From CANHCC01 sp040381555 (GTDB lineage Bacteria > Bacteroidota > Bacteroidia > J057 > RFSG01), in the NCBI GenBank assembly GCA_040381555.1, contig JBEIHC010000047.1, positions 1-20,956 of the forward strand: 20,956 nucleotides of DNA. The letters are read 5' to 3'. The notes beneath the pieces are model-generated. The model had not been told where the DNA came from, did not search any database, and worked only from the letters and a program-made list of their open reading frames with translations. The position numbers and the translations under genes were made by a program. This document shows, in pieces, positions 7,111-14,190 of this stretch; within the stretch, counting starts at the first letter, position 1, and each line of letters opens with the position of its first letter.

Positions 7111-7118
7111 CAAAGGTA
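7111..7118 (-). promoter_or_regulatory. Promoter -7 box for pdhA
   Basis: On the minus strand TACCTTTG matches the Bacteroidota TAnnTTTG consensus and ends 22 bp before the pdhA ATG. No clear -33 TTTG is seen at the usual spacing. Confidence 0.6.
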
Positions 7119-7145
7119 AGTCAAAAATTGCAATTTTTCGAAGGG

Positions 7146-8246
7146 GTGAACTTTAACAATCTGATAGTAAGTCAATTCAGGAATTATTCTTCTTTAAAGA
7201 TGGATTTAGTGCCTGGTTTGAATGTGTTTACGGGCCCCAATGGCAGCGGAAAAACCTCCATTTTGGAGGCAATTCACTACCTATGTATGACCCGTGGCTT
7301 CGTTTCTGCAGGAGATAAATATGCTCTCCGAACAGGGGAGAATTTTTTCATTCTTGAGGGTATGACTGACACGCAGGAATGGATTAAGGTGACTTTCATG
7401 GAAGGGCGCGGAAAAAAAGTATTCCATGATATGGTTCCAGTGGACAAACTGGCATTACATATCGGCAGAATTCCTGTGGTCGCTCTGCTTCCTACCGACA
7501 CAGATCTGATTCGAGAAGCCGCTGCTTTTCGAAGAAAATATCTGGACGCTCAAATTTCTCAGTTCGATTCTGATTATTTACAATCCCTCGTTCGGTATGA
7601 TCATGCCCTGAGCCAACGCAACGCGGCCTTACAACATTTCCAGCGCAATGGATCCTGGGACCGGGAACAACTACACATCTGGGAAGCCATTATGATTCCA
7701 GAAGGGATCAAAATACTCAGAGGACGCTTAGATTATCTCAATCAGTTTCTACCCATTTTCAGAGAATTATATGCTACTCTATCTGGACAAAAAGAAGTGC
7801 CGGATATCTTTTATGAAACCCAACTGAACCCCAACTCTAAGGAAAAATGGCTGGAAGCACTCGAAACCTCGTTAGATAAAGACAGGTATTCTGGAAGAAC
7901 CAGCTTTGGGTGTCAGCGGGATGAACTAAAATTATTACTCAATGGAGAATTAATCCGCGATAAAGGTTCTCAAGGGCAACAAAAAAGTTTCGTAATGGCC
8001 CTGAAACTTGCGAACTTTGTCTATCTAAAGGAGAAAAAAAATACTTGGCCAATTTTATTGCTGGATGATTTATTTGACAAACTCGATGCTCATAGGGTGG
8101 ATGCTCTCGCTGGTTTGTTAAAATCTTTTGAAGGTGCCCAGGTTTTCATCACAGATACTTCCCGGGAAAGATTGCAAACAATTTTGGATGGGTATGCCTT
8201 TCCAGAAATTCAATATTACAGTGTAGAACAGGGTAAAGTCAGCTAA
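7146..8246 (+). CDS. recF: DNA replication and repair protein RecF
   Basis: RecF is an SMC-like ATPase that, with RecO and RecR, loads RecA at single-strand gaps. The Walker A motif GPNGSGKT is at residues 30-37, the ABC signature SQGQQKS at 275-281 and Walker B with D-loop LLLDDLFDKLD at 304-314. The GRTSFGCQRDE segment before the signature is typical of RecF. I chose the GTG at 7146, which gives the N-terminus MNFNNLIVSQFRNYSSL and lines up with the usual RecF start; a TTG at 7128 in frame would add six residues. No ATG precedes Walker A in a sensible place. The gene diverges from pdhA, and its stop overlaps the next ATG by one base (TAATG), so it is translationally coupled to the DUF721 gene. 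Confidence 0.94.
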   Translation: MNFNNLIVSQFRNYSSLKMDLVPGLNVFTGPNGSGKTSILEAIHYLCMTRGFVSAGDKYALRTGENFFILEGMTDTQEWIKVTFMEGRGKKVFHDMVPVDKLALHIGRIPVVALLPTDTDLIREAAAFRRKYLDAQISQFDSDYLQSLVRYDHALSQRNAALQHFQRNGSWDREQLHIWEAIMIPEGIKILRGRLDYLNQFLPIFRELYATLSGQKEVPDIFYETQLNPNSKEKWLEALETSLDKDRYSGRTSFGCQRDELKLLLNGELIRDKGSQGQQKSFVMALKLANFVYLKEKKNTWPILLLDDLFDKLDAHRVDALAGLLKSFEGAQVFITDTSRERLQTILDGYAFPEIQYYSVEQGKVS

Positions 8247-8545
8247 TGGCCAAGCGTAAGAATCAATATGAAATTACCGAAGCAGTGGAATACTTCCTAC
8301 GAGATGCTGGTATTCTAAATGAGTATCATATACAGAGAGCCATTCAAAATTGGGCTGAAATAGCCGGTGCCGTTATTGCTGCGCATACAGATGAAATTGA
8401 GTATCAGAATGGAATACTTTACCTAAAAATGGAAAATTCAGCCTGGACTCAGGAGGTTCTCATGCACCGCACCAAGATTAAAGAAAAAATCCATGAATAC
8501 TTAGGACAGGAAATAGTGCGTGAAATTCAGGTAAAATCCAGATAG
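8246..8545 (+). CDS. DUF721 (DciA-like) protein
   Basis: A 99-residue protein whose start codon overlaps the recF stop. The sequence fits DUF721: an N-terminal helical part (YFLRDAGILNEYHIQRAIQNWAEIAGAVIAAHT) and a compact beta/KH-like part (IEYQNGILYLKMENSAWTQEVLMHRTKIKEKIHEYL). DUF721 includes DciA, the ancestral loader of the replicative helicase DnaB in bacteria without DnaC/DnaI. The recF-DUF721 linkage is widespread and suits a replication role. Whether this short version loads helicase is inference from family; the conserved tryptophan-rich segment (SAWTQEVL) is intact. Confidence 0.85.
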   Translation: MAKRKNQYEITEAVEYFLRDAGILNEYHIQRAIQNWAEIAGAVIAAHTDEIEYQNGILYLKMENSAWTQEVLMHRTKIKEKIHEYLGQEIVREIQVKSR

Positions 8546-8577
8546 ATTCACTTCTGCCCAAATTCATTTTACCAATG

Positions 8578-8585
8578 TACCTTTG
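8578..8585 (+). promoter_or_regulatory. Promoter -7 box for nadE
   Basis: TACCTTTG matches the TAnnTTTG consensus and ends 17 bp before the nadE ATG, implying a leader of about ten bases. It suggests that nadE has its own promoter apart from recF-DUF721. Confidence 0.6.
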
Positions 8586-8602
8586 TCTTAAGAAAAAATG
8601 TC

Positions 8603-10510
8603 ATGAACACGATACGGGTTTCTGGAATATGTTTGAATCAAACACCCTTAGATTTCTCGGGAAACCTTGAGAATATTCGTACTGGGTTGGATTTGGGCAG
8701 AGAGGAAAAGGCTCAACTCATTTGCTTCCCTGAGTTATGCCTCAGTGGATACGGATGTGAAGATGCCTTCGCCCACCCCGAGGTGCAAGAGCACTCAATT
8801 GATTCCTTATTAAGCCTCATTCCTGAAACCAACGGAATAATTGTTTGTGTAGGATTACCCCTAGTTTTTGAAGGTAATCTTTATAATGTGGCTGCCTTAA
8901 TTGCAAATGGAGAATTGTTGGGTTTTACCCCAAAATCCAAATTACCCGGTAGCGGTATTTACTACGAGCCGCGCTGGTTCAAACCTTGGCCAGAAGGAAA
9001 ACAGGCAATGGTTTCAGTTCATGGAAACAAATACCCAATTGGAACACAAATTTACGAAACAGGGGGCATTCGAATCGGAATTGAAATTTGTGAAGATGCT
9101 TGGGCCGCTGACAGACCCGGTATTGAATATTACAAGCAGGGAGTAGATATAATTCTCAATCCCAGTGCATCGGATTTTTCTTTAAACAAAACACATCGCC
9201 GCCAACAATTGGTTTGCGACGCCTCACGGGCATTGGAAACCGTATATGTTTATACTAACTTACTCGGAAATGAAGCGGGTAGAATTATTTATGATGGCGA
9301 AATTCTTATTGCAACATCAGGAGAATTAGTCGCCCGCAATCAGCGCTTTTCATTTTCACTTGTAGGAATTCAGTGCGCAGATGTAGACATACAAAAAAAT
9401 AGATTCCAACGAATTCGAAATTTTCATACTCCTACCAATTCCTCTAATACTTGCTCTGTTATTCATCAAAGTTCATTTCAGATTGAACACAGCATTCGCT
9501 TAGAATCCAATCCTGCAGCTGTGCCTGTTGCGGAAACCCGTGAAATAGAATTCTGCAAATCAGTTTCCTTAGGATTATTTGATTACCTATGGAAAACAAA
9601 AAGCAAAGGTTTTGTACTATCCCTTTCAGGTGGAGCAGATTCTTCGACATGTGCCGTGTTGGCAGCCTCATGTATCTGGTATGCACTGGATGAACTTGGA
9701 ATGGAAGGCCTATTGAATCGCTTGAAATACATGACCCTCAATAGTGAAGTTCCCTTAGAAGAGCAGCTGCTGACTTGCATTTATCAAAGTACTGAAAATA
9801 ATAGCCTCGACACCCTGGAAAGTGCTGAAACTTTAGCAAAAGGTCTGGGTGCTGAATTCCATATCTGGGATGTTAATGCCCTGACTCAGGCTTACACCCA
9901 TTTGGTTGAATCCTCTATCAGTAGAAGTCTTAATTGGGATCATGATAATCTCGCTTTGCAAAACATTCAAGCGCGAGTAAGAGTCCCTGCCCTTTGGATG
10001 ATGGCAAATGTTAAAAATGCTTTATTACTTACCACTTCCAATAGAAGCGAGTCTTCTGTAGGATATGTAACGATGGATGGGGATAGCAGTGGAGGCCTTG
10101 CCCCGCTTGCAGGAATCGATAAAGTATTTATTAGACATTGGTTAAAATGGGCAGAAGTACATCTCGAAATTCCCGAATTAAAATATGTCAATAATTTAAC
10201 TCCTTCAGCGGAGTTAAAACCTGAATCAGAAAACCAAACGGATGAAAAAGATTTAATGCCCTATGAAATATTGAATTATATTGAATCGCTATTCGTGGGA
10301 CAAGGAAAATCAAAAGTCGAAATTCGCGAACTGGCTCAAGAAAAATTCCCTAATTCGGATGTTGCCTTATTTGTCCATAGATATTTTACTCTATTTAAAA
10401 GAAATCAATGGAAAAGGGAACGAATAGCCCCCTCTTTTCAGTTAGATTCCTATAATTTAGACCCACGAAGCGGATTTAGATTCCCCATTTTAACTGGATC
10501 TGGAGACTAA
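8603..10510 (+). CDS. nadE: Glutamine-dependent NAD+ synthetase
   Basis: A 635-residue two-domain enzyme making NAD+ from deamido-NAD+, ATP and glutamine, the last step of NAD synthesis. Residues 1-290 form a nitrilase-fold glutaminase with the catalytic triad visible: Glu44 (CFPELCLSGYG), Lys111 (TPKSKLP) and Cys163 (GIEICEDAW). Residues about 312-635 are the synthetase with the ATP-binding P-loop LSGGADSS (341-348) and the nucleotide-binding TTSNRSESSVGYVTMDGDSSGGLAP region. Length is normal for the long form; the enzyme should use glutamine directly and channel ammonia between domains. The sequence LLNRLKYMTL (about 373-382) and the following helices fit the family's tunnel region. It is followed after 33 bp by the SDR gene on the same strand, with no terminator seen. 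Confidence 0.95.
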   Translation: MNTIRVSGICLNQTPLDFSGNLENIRTGLDLGREEKAQLICFPELCLSGYGCEDAFAHPEVQEHSIDSLLSLIPETNGIIVCVGLPLVFEGNLYNVAALIANGELLGFTPKSKLPGSGIYYEPRWFKPWPEGKQAMVSVHGNKYPIGTQIYETGGIRIGIEICEDAWAADRPGIEYYKQGVDIILNPSASDFSLNKTHRRQQLVCDASRALETVYVYTNLLGNEAGRIIYDGEILIATSGELVARNQRFSFSLVGIQCADVDIQKNRFQRIRNFHTPTNSSNTCSVIHQSSFQIEHSIRLESNPAAVPVAETREIEFCKSVSLGLFDYLWKTKSKGFVLSLSGGADSSTCAVLAASCIWYALDELGMEGLLNRLKYMTLNSEVPLEEQLLTCIYQSTENNSLDTLESAETLAKGLGAEFHIWDVNALTQAYTHLVESSISRSLNWDHDNLALQNIQARVRVPALWMMANVKNALLLTTSNRSESSVGYVTMDGDSSGGLAPLAGIDKVFIRHWLKWAEVHLEIPELKYVNNLTPSAELKPESENQTDEKDLMPYEILNYIESLFVGQGKSKVEIRELAQEKFPNSDVALFVHRYFTLFKRNQWKRERIAPSFQLDSYNLDPRSGFRFPILTGSGD

Positions 10511-10543
10511 ACTTTTGCATTTTATATGTAATCATTTGTACCT

Positions 10544-11329
10544 ATGAATACTTCTGTTGCAATTATTACCGGAGCTTCATCCGGAATTGGCTTGGAACTG
10601 GCAAAGATTATGGCATCCAAAGGTCATGACTTAATTCTGGTTGCCCGCAGAGAAGAAGAATTACATAAACTAGCAGAAGAATTAAAACCACACAATCGAA
10701 ACATCTGGGTGTATCCTGCTGATTTAAGTAAAATCGATGCAGCAAAAGAATTATTTAATTGGACAAAATCCAACAATATTTATCCAGAAATTCTAGTAAA
10801 TAATGCAGGTTTTGGAGACATGACAGATTTTGCTGAATCGAATTTAAAAAAGCTTCAAGAAATGATTCAGTTAAATATGGTTGCCTTAACCGAATTAACT
10901 TGGTATTTCTTACCAGAAATGATTCGTCGCAAAAAAGGCTATATGTTAAATATCGGTTCGACTGCCTCGTTTATTCCAGGTCCAGGAATGGCAGTATATC
11001 ATGCAACAAAAGCTTTTGTGCTGAATTTTGGAGAGTCATTGAGAGAAGAATTACGCGGCACAGGTGTTTCCCTATCTACCCTTTGCCCTGGCCCTACCCA
11101 AAGTGGATTTCAAGAAAAGGCGAATATGCAAAACGCCTGGCTATTCAATCAAGCACCCTTACCGAATTCAAAAGAAGTGGCGGCCTTGGGCTACAAAAGT
11201 ATGATGGGGCGAAAGTCCATTTCCGTGCATGGGTTCGCAAATAAATTGATTCCCCTCATGACAAGAACTTTCCCAAGAAGCTGGGTAAGTCGAAGTGTAA
11301 GAAAAATATATCAGTTGAAGCATGCTTAA
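10544..11329 (+). CDS. Short-chain dehydrogenase/reductase (SDR family)
   Basis: A 261-residue classical SDR, an NAD(P)-dependent oxidoreductase. The Rossmann dinucleotide motif TGASSGIG is at 9-16, NNAG at 86-89, the catalytic Ser at 139 (NIGSTASF), and the YxxxK pair Tyr152/Lys156 (YHATKAF). CPGPT (181-185) is the usual substrate-loop start. Arg35/Arg36 after the second strand favour NADP over NAD. The overall pattern resembles the DltE/YqjQ-like ketoreductase group, but the substrate cannot be read from the sequence. It lies between nadE and rnd on one strand with short gaps (33 and 11 bp), so it is probably part of the same transcript. Confidence 0.9.
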   Translation: MNTSVAIITGASSGIGLELAKIMASKGHDLILVARREEELHKLAEELKPHNRNIWVYPADLSKIDAAKELFNWTKSNNIYPEILVNNAGFGDMTDFAESNLKKLQEMIQLNMVALTELTWYFLPEMIRRKKGYMLNIGSTASFIPGPGMAVYHATKAFVLNFGESLREELRGTGVSLSTLCPGPTQSGFQEKANMQNAWLFNQAPLPNSKEVAALGYKSMMGRKSISVHGFANKLIPLMTRTFPRSWVSRSVRKIYQLKHA

Positions 11330-11340
11330 TTGTTTTTTTT

Positions 11341-12519
11341 ATGAATGAGGATTTCAAAATGCCTCCTATAATCTTTGTTGATACTGAGCTTCAGTTAGAA
11401 AAGGCAGTAGTGGATTTATCCTCTAAAAAGGAAATTGCAGTTGACTTGGAATTTGACAATAATCGATTTCATTATGGTTTTACCTTATGCTTAATTCAGG
11501 TATCAACCCGGGAAGTTTGCTATATTATTGACCCAATTAAATTAACAGAACTGAAGGAATTATTTGAATTATTTGAAAATCCTGCCATTGTTAAAATAAT
11601 GCATACTCCTGGGGAAGATCTCAGATTGTTGCACTCTTTGTCCTGTTTCCCTAAATCAGTATTTGATACAGATTTCTGCGCCCGTTTATTAAATTATGAA
11701 AATCCCTCCTTAGCTAATTTATTGGCTTTGCTCTTTAATACCACTCTCGACAAAAGGCACCAAACCAGTAATTGGCATAATCGTCCCTTAAGCCGGGAAC
11801 AAATTGAATATGCCGCCTTAGATGTAGTATGGTTGTTTCAATTAAAAGATTATTTATTCCCTAAACTTACTGAAACCCCTCTTGTACCCTATATGCAAGA
11901 GGAAATGGATTATTTAGCCCAAGTGAGATATGCCCCACCGGATAAAGAAAATTTATTAACCAAATCGGATAAAGCATCTCTAACCGATTACGATCAATTT
12001 ATCCTGAATGAATTATTAAAATTTAGAGACCGGATGGGTGTGGCATTTAATTTACCCCCAGCGCATGTAATTAGTAATCCCATCATTCGGGAAATTGCAG
12101 ATAGAAAAATCGACCTAACGGAATGGTGTCAAATGAAAGGCATTTACTTCGGGGTACGAAATGAGAAAATTCAACGAATGATTCAATCGGAATATGCCAA
12201 AGCCATTCGTATTGCCAATGAGAGAAATATTCCCAAAGTTCGAACTCGACCCAAAAGAGATCCAGATGAGGCAATAGAACTGGGATACTGGGATAAACAA
12301 CAGATTATTTCTTTAAAAGAAAAATTTTTAAAACCCATACAGCAGGAATTAATGAATAAATTCGGGGAAAATGCTGGGAGATTTATTTTAGGAGAAGGCG
12401 TAAGCAGTGATATTGTGAGAGGAAAAAGTAAAATTTCAGGTCTCAGAGGAGCATTTCGTCAAGAATTAATATTGGCTATTGCACAAGATTTAGGTATTGA
12501 TTTAAGCTCATTTCGCTAA
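11341..12519 (+). CDS. rnd: Ribonuclease D
   Basis: A 392-residue 3'-5' exoribonuclease of the DEDDy group, involved in trimming tRNA and other stable RNA 3' ends. The DEDD residues are visible: Asp35/Glu37 (AVDLEFDN), Asp93 (HTPGEDLRLL), and Tyr157/Asp161 (IEYAALDVVWL). Residues about 213-290 form the HRDC nucleic-acid-binding domain (ILNELLKFRDRMGVAFNLPPAHVISNPIIREIA), followed by a C-terminal helical region that resembles a second HRDC-like fold. The annotated ATG is 11 bp after the SDR stop, just after a run of eight T; an ATG at 11359 (MPPIIFVDTE) would fit the family start equally well. It ends the nadE-SDR-rnd group. Confidence 0.94.
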   Translation: MNEDFKMPPIIFVDTELQLEKAVVDLSSKKEIAVDLEFDNNRFHYGFTLCLIQVSTREVCYIIDPIKLTELKELFELFENPAIVKIMHTPGEDLRLLHSLSCFPKSVFDTDFCARLLNYENPSLANLLALLFNTTLDKRHQTSNWHNRPLSREQIEYAALDVVWLFQLKDYLFPKLTETPLVPYMQEEMDYLAQVRYAPPDKENLLTKSDKASLTDYDQFILNELLKFRDRMGVAFNLPPAHVISNPIIREIADRKIDLTEWCQMKGIYFGVRNEKIQRMIQSEYAKAIRIANERNIPKVRTRPKRDPDEAIELGYWDKQQIISLKEKFLKPIQQELMNKFGENAGRFILGEGVSSDIVRGKSKISGLRGAFRQELILAIAQDLGIDLSSFR

Positions 12520-12540
12520 ACCCTGATTTATTTGTAAACT

Positions 12541-12558
12541 AAGTGACAAATATCACTT
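12541..12558 (+). promoter_or_regulatory. Crp/Fnr-type operator upstream of the DUF2892 gene
   Basis: AAGTGA-N6-TCACTT is a perfect inverted repeat with the TGA-N6-TCA geometry of Crp/Fnr-family binding sites. Its centre lies about 40-44 bp before the likely transcription start given by the box at 12579-12586, the class II activator position. The regulator is not encoded here. Confidence 0.6.
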
Positions 12559-12578
12559 TTTACTCTTAGAGATAATCC

Positions 12579-12586
12579 TATCTTTG
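12579..12586 (+). promoter_or_regulatory. Promoter -7 box for the DUF2892 gene
   Basis: TATCTTTG is an exact TAnnTTTG match and lies 65 bp before the ATG at 12652. Together with the Crp/Fnr-like site it makes a plausible activator-dependent promoter with a leader of about 60 bases. Confidence 0.65.
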
Positions 12587-12651
12587 ATTAGAAATCGAGA
12601 CGAAAAAACTGATTTCATCAATAAACTCCATTATAATTAAATAAAGAATTT

Positions 12652-12858
12652 ATGAAAAAGAATATGGGAAATGCAGATAGAATACTGAGAATATTATTGT
12701 CTGTCGTATTTTTAGCTCTGTATTTCGGTGGAATTACAGAAGGGACATTGGGAATTGTTTTAATTGCTTTTGCAGCAATTTTCACCCTCACCTCTCTAAT
12801 TAGTTTCTGCCCCTTATATACTCTGGTAGGGCTATCTACCTGTCCAGCGAAAAAATAG
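12652..12858 (+). CDS. Small DUF2892 (YgaP-type) membrane protein
   Basis: A 68-residue inner-membrane protein. It has the DUF2892 pattern: N-terminal MKKNMGNADRILRILLS, a first membrane helix (about 13-30), a short turn with Gly-Gly, a second helix (about 33-50), and the CPLY...GLSTC end with two cysteines (Cys53 and Cys64). This is the domain that forms the membrane part of rhodanese YgaP in E. coli, here without a rhodanese. Such small proteins are common in Bacteroidota; function is unknown, although the Cys pair and the Crp/Fnr-like site suggest a link to redox, sulfur or low-oxygen conditions (inference). Its last 23 bp overlap the 3' end of the opposite-strand acetyltransferase gene. 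Confidence 0.85.
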   Translation: MKKNMGNADRILRILLSVVFLALYFGGITEGTLGIVLIAFAAIFTLTSLISFCPLYTLVGLSTCPAKK

Positions 12859-13492
12859 ATTCCAGTTTCTGATAGAAGGTTCCAACATCCACTCCATCTA
12901 CAAGGGCGTGGTGTACTTCTATGGCTACGGGCAACATCCAATCATCTCCTTGTTGCCAGGCTTTGCCAAATACAATTCTGGGGAAACCATCGTTCCTACT
13001 TTGGCGATGGGCATTTTTAAAACTGGTAAAAGATATCCAGGGTAAAACCGAAAAAAAGGCTACATCAGGACGCTCGTCAAAAGGAGTAAGTCCTTTGGAT
13101 TGTTTGCCCTCTTTAAGATATTCCAATCCGGCCTGAATAAATTGCTCCCTATCCTGCTCCCAGGGGAAAAACACAAATCCGAAAGTCTGATCTGCTCTCA
13201 ACACCGTGCAGCCGGCGTGGATAGTTTCATATCGTGCTGCTCCCTCTCGATGAAATCGAAGTTTCAATGCCGGCGTTTCATTTAAAGCCCGAAGAGCTGC
13301 ATGAAGATAACTGAGGAAAAATATACCCTCCCCTTTCCCTGCTTGATTTTTCAAGTCTTTGACAGAAACAGGAACCGTAACATGAAAAAACGGATCCTCA
13401 TACTCCCGAAAAAAATGGAATATTTCGGCGCGAGGCCAAGAGTGAAAATCTACTTCTTCATAAGGAGATATAGGCGTATGGTTTGGAGTCAT
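12836..13492 (-). CDS. Chloramphenicol acetyltransferase-like protein (CAT type A fold)
   Basis: A 218-residue acyl-CoA-dependent acetyltransferase of the CAT family, near the usual length of about 215. The catalytic motif HHALVDG (194-200) matches the family HHxxxDG with the active-site His at 195. FFSVLPWISFTSF (146-158) corresponds to the conserved serine and PWxxFT region, and residues 34-40 (PFFHVTV) to the N-terminal strand. Family members acetylate chloramphenicol; many chromosomal relatives have no proven role in resistance, and the substrate here cannot be inferred. It begins 8 bp after the HMA gene stop, so the two are one operon, and it converges on the DUF2892 gene with a 23-bp overlap and no terminator. 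Confidence 0.85.
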   Translation of the reverse strand: MTPNHTPISPYEEVDFHSWPRAEIFHFFREYEDPFFHVTVPVSVKDLKNQAGKGEGIFFLSYLHAALRALNETPALKLRFHREGAARYETIHAGCTVLRADQTFGFVFFPWEQDREQFIQAGLEYLKEGKQSKGLTPFDERPDVAFFSVLPWISFTSFKNAHRQSRNDGFPRIVFGKAWQQGDDWMLPVAIEVHHALVDGVDVGTFYQKLESIFSLDR

Positions 13493-13500
13493 GCTATGTT

Positions 13501-13716
13501 TTATTCGGATGCAGGCCTGACTTTATATCCCAAATTTGCTAATTTTTCATTAAGCAAATCCAGAGAAATAGGTTCTTCAGTTTCTAGAGTAAGCACTTTA
13601 TTTCGGGCAGAAGTGTCCACCTCCCATTTATCTACTCCCACCAATTCATCCAAAGCCGGGGTAACCTTGGCAACACAAGCCGCACAGTTGATATTGGAAA
13701 AGTAAGTTGTTGTCAT
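13501..13716 (-). CDS. Heavy-metal-associated (HMA) domain protein, copper-chaperone-like
   Basis: A 71-residue single HMA domain with a CxxC site (Cys11-Ala-Ala-Cys14) in the first loop, where a soft metal such as Cu(I) would bind. The fold pattern is beta-alpha-beta-beta-alpha-beta: TTTYFSNINCAACVAKVTPALDEL, then VDKWEVDTS, NKVLTLETE, helix LDLLNEKLANLGY and KVRP. The usual GMxCxxC is INCAAC here, so the Met-Thr before the first Cys is replaced; this is seen in Bacteroidota relatives. It is the first gene of a two-gene unit with the CAT-like gene. A chaperone role is inferred; no copper ATPase is adjacent. Confidence 0.85.
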   Translation of the reverse strand: MTTTYFSNINCAACVAKVTPALDELVGVDKWEVDTSARNKVLTLETEEPISLDLLNEKLANLGYKVRPASE

Positions 13717-13731
13717 GGATTTTTATTTCAA

Positions 13732-13739
13732 CAAAGGTA
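13732..13739 (-). promoter_or_regulatory. Promoter -7 box for the HMA-CAT unit
   Basis: TACCTTTG on the minus strand is an exact TAnnTTTG match, 15 bp before the HMA ATG. The same octamer precedes pdhA and nadE. Confidence 0.6.
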
Positions 13740-14190
13740 AGAACATTAGAGGGGTTTTGTTTTTCCGTAAGCAGATTTTGACTCAATCACAAAAGCTCTT
13801 TCCTTGATCCAAAACTTATACAAACAGAATGATAAGTAGTCGAATTCGAAAGCTTTTATAATTTCTAAATAGGGAATTCCCCGGAAAAACAGATTTTAAG
13901 TTGACACCCAACTGGGGTTGACACCTAAGTGACTCAACAGAGTACAGTGTAAGACTTTTATCCTTATTGATATGGTTCCCATTTATGGATATCCTTAAGA
14001 ATTGAGTATACCAATACTTCGTCTATTTTGTGGTAGCCGAAAAAAACTTCTTGCACCCAAAAAAAGATGAATCTGAGTATTAAGCCCATCCCATTGAACC
14101 CTGAAATTTGTCCATTCACAGAAAATCAAGTGACCGCAAATAATTTTGAGTTAATTTCATATTACAATTTAATATATAAACCAAGACTAT
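13740..14190. other. Gene-free gap with a tandem TTGACACC element
   Basis: About 450 bp between the divergent HMA and T9SS genes. The only structure I see is the tandem motif at 13901-13928; no convincing gene, terminator or promoter box was found. Part of it must hold the promoter of the secreted protein. Confidence 0.5.
13901..13928. repeat. Tandem TTGACACC element (copy 2 of a dispersed motif)
   Basis: TTGACACCCAAC (13901-13912) and TTGACACCTAAG (13919-13930) are spaced 18 bp apart, with CAAC-tggg-GTTG able to pair between them. The first 12 bp are identical to 5968-5979. Could be a two-site operator or a scrap of a repeat family. Confidence 0.45.

Noticed and set aside
10514..10538. Possible promoter for the SDR gene
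   Set aside because: TTTG and ATCATTTG are present, but the box matches poorly and the spacing is about 13 bp rather than about 19-21.
12618..12941. 107-codon minus-strand ORF
   Set aside because: It is antisense to the DUF2892 gene and overlaps the CAT-like 3' end in a different frame; composition is unlike a real protein.
13301..13705. 134-codon plus-strand ORF
   Set aside because: It is antisense to the HMA and CAT-like genes, both of which have clear family motifs.
13901..13930. TTGACA strings as sigma-70 -35 boxes
   Set aside because: Bacteroidota promoters use TTTG/TAnnTTTG rather than TTGACA/TATAAT, and no matching -10 or -7 box lies at proper spacing.
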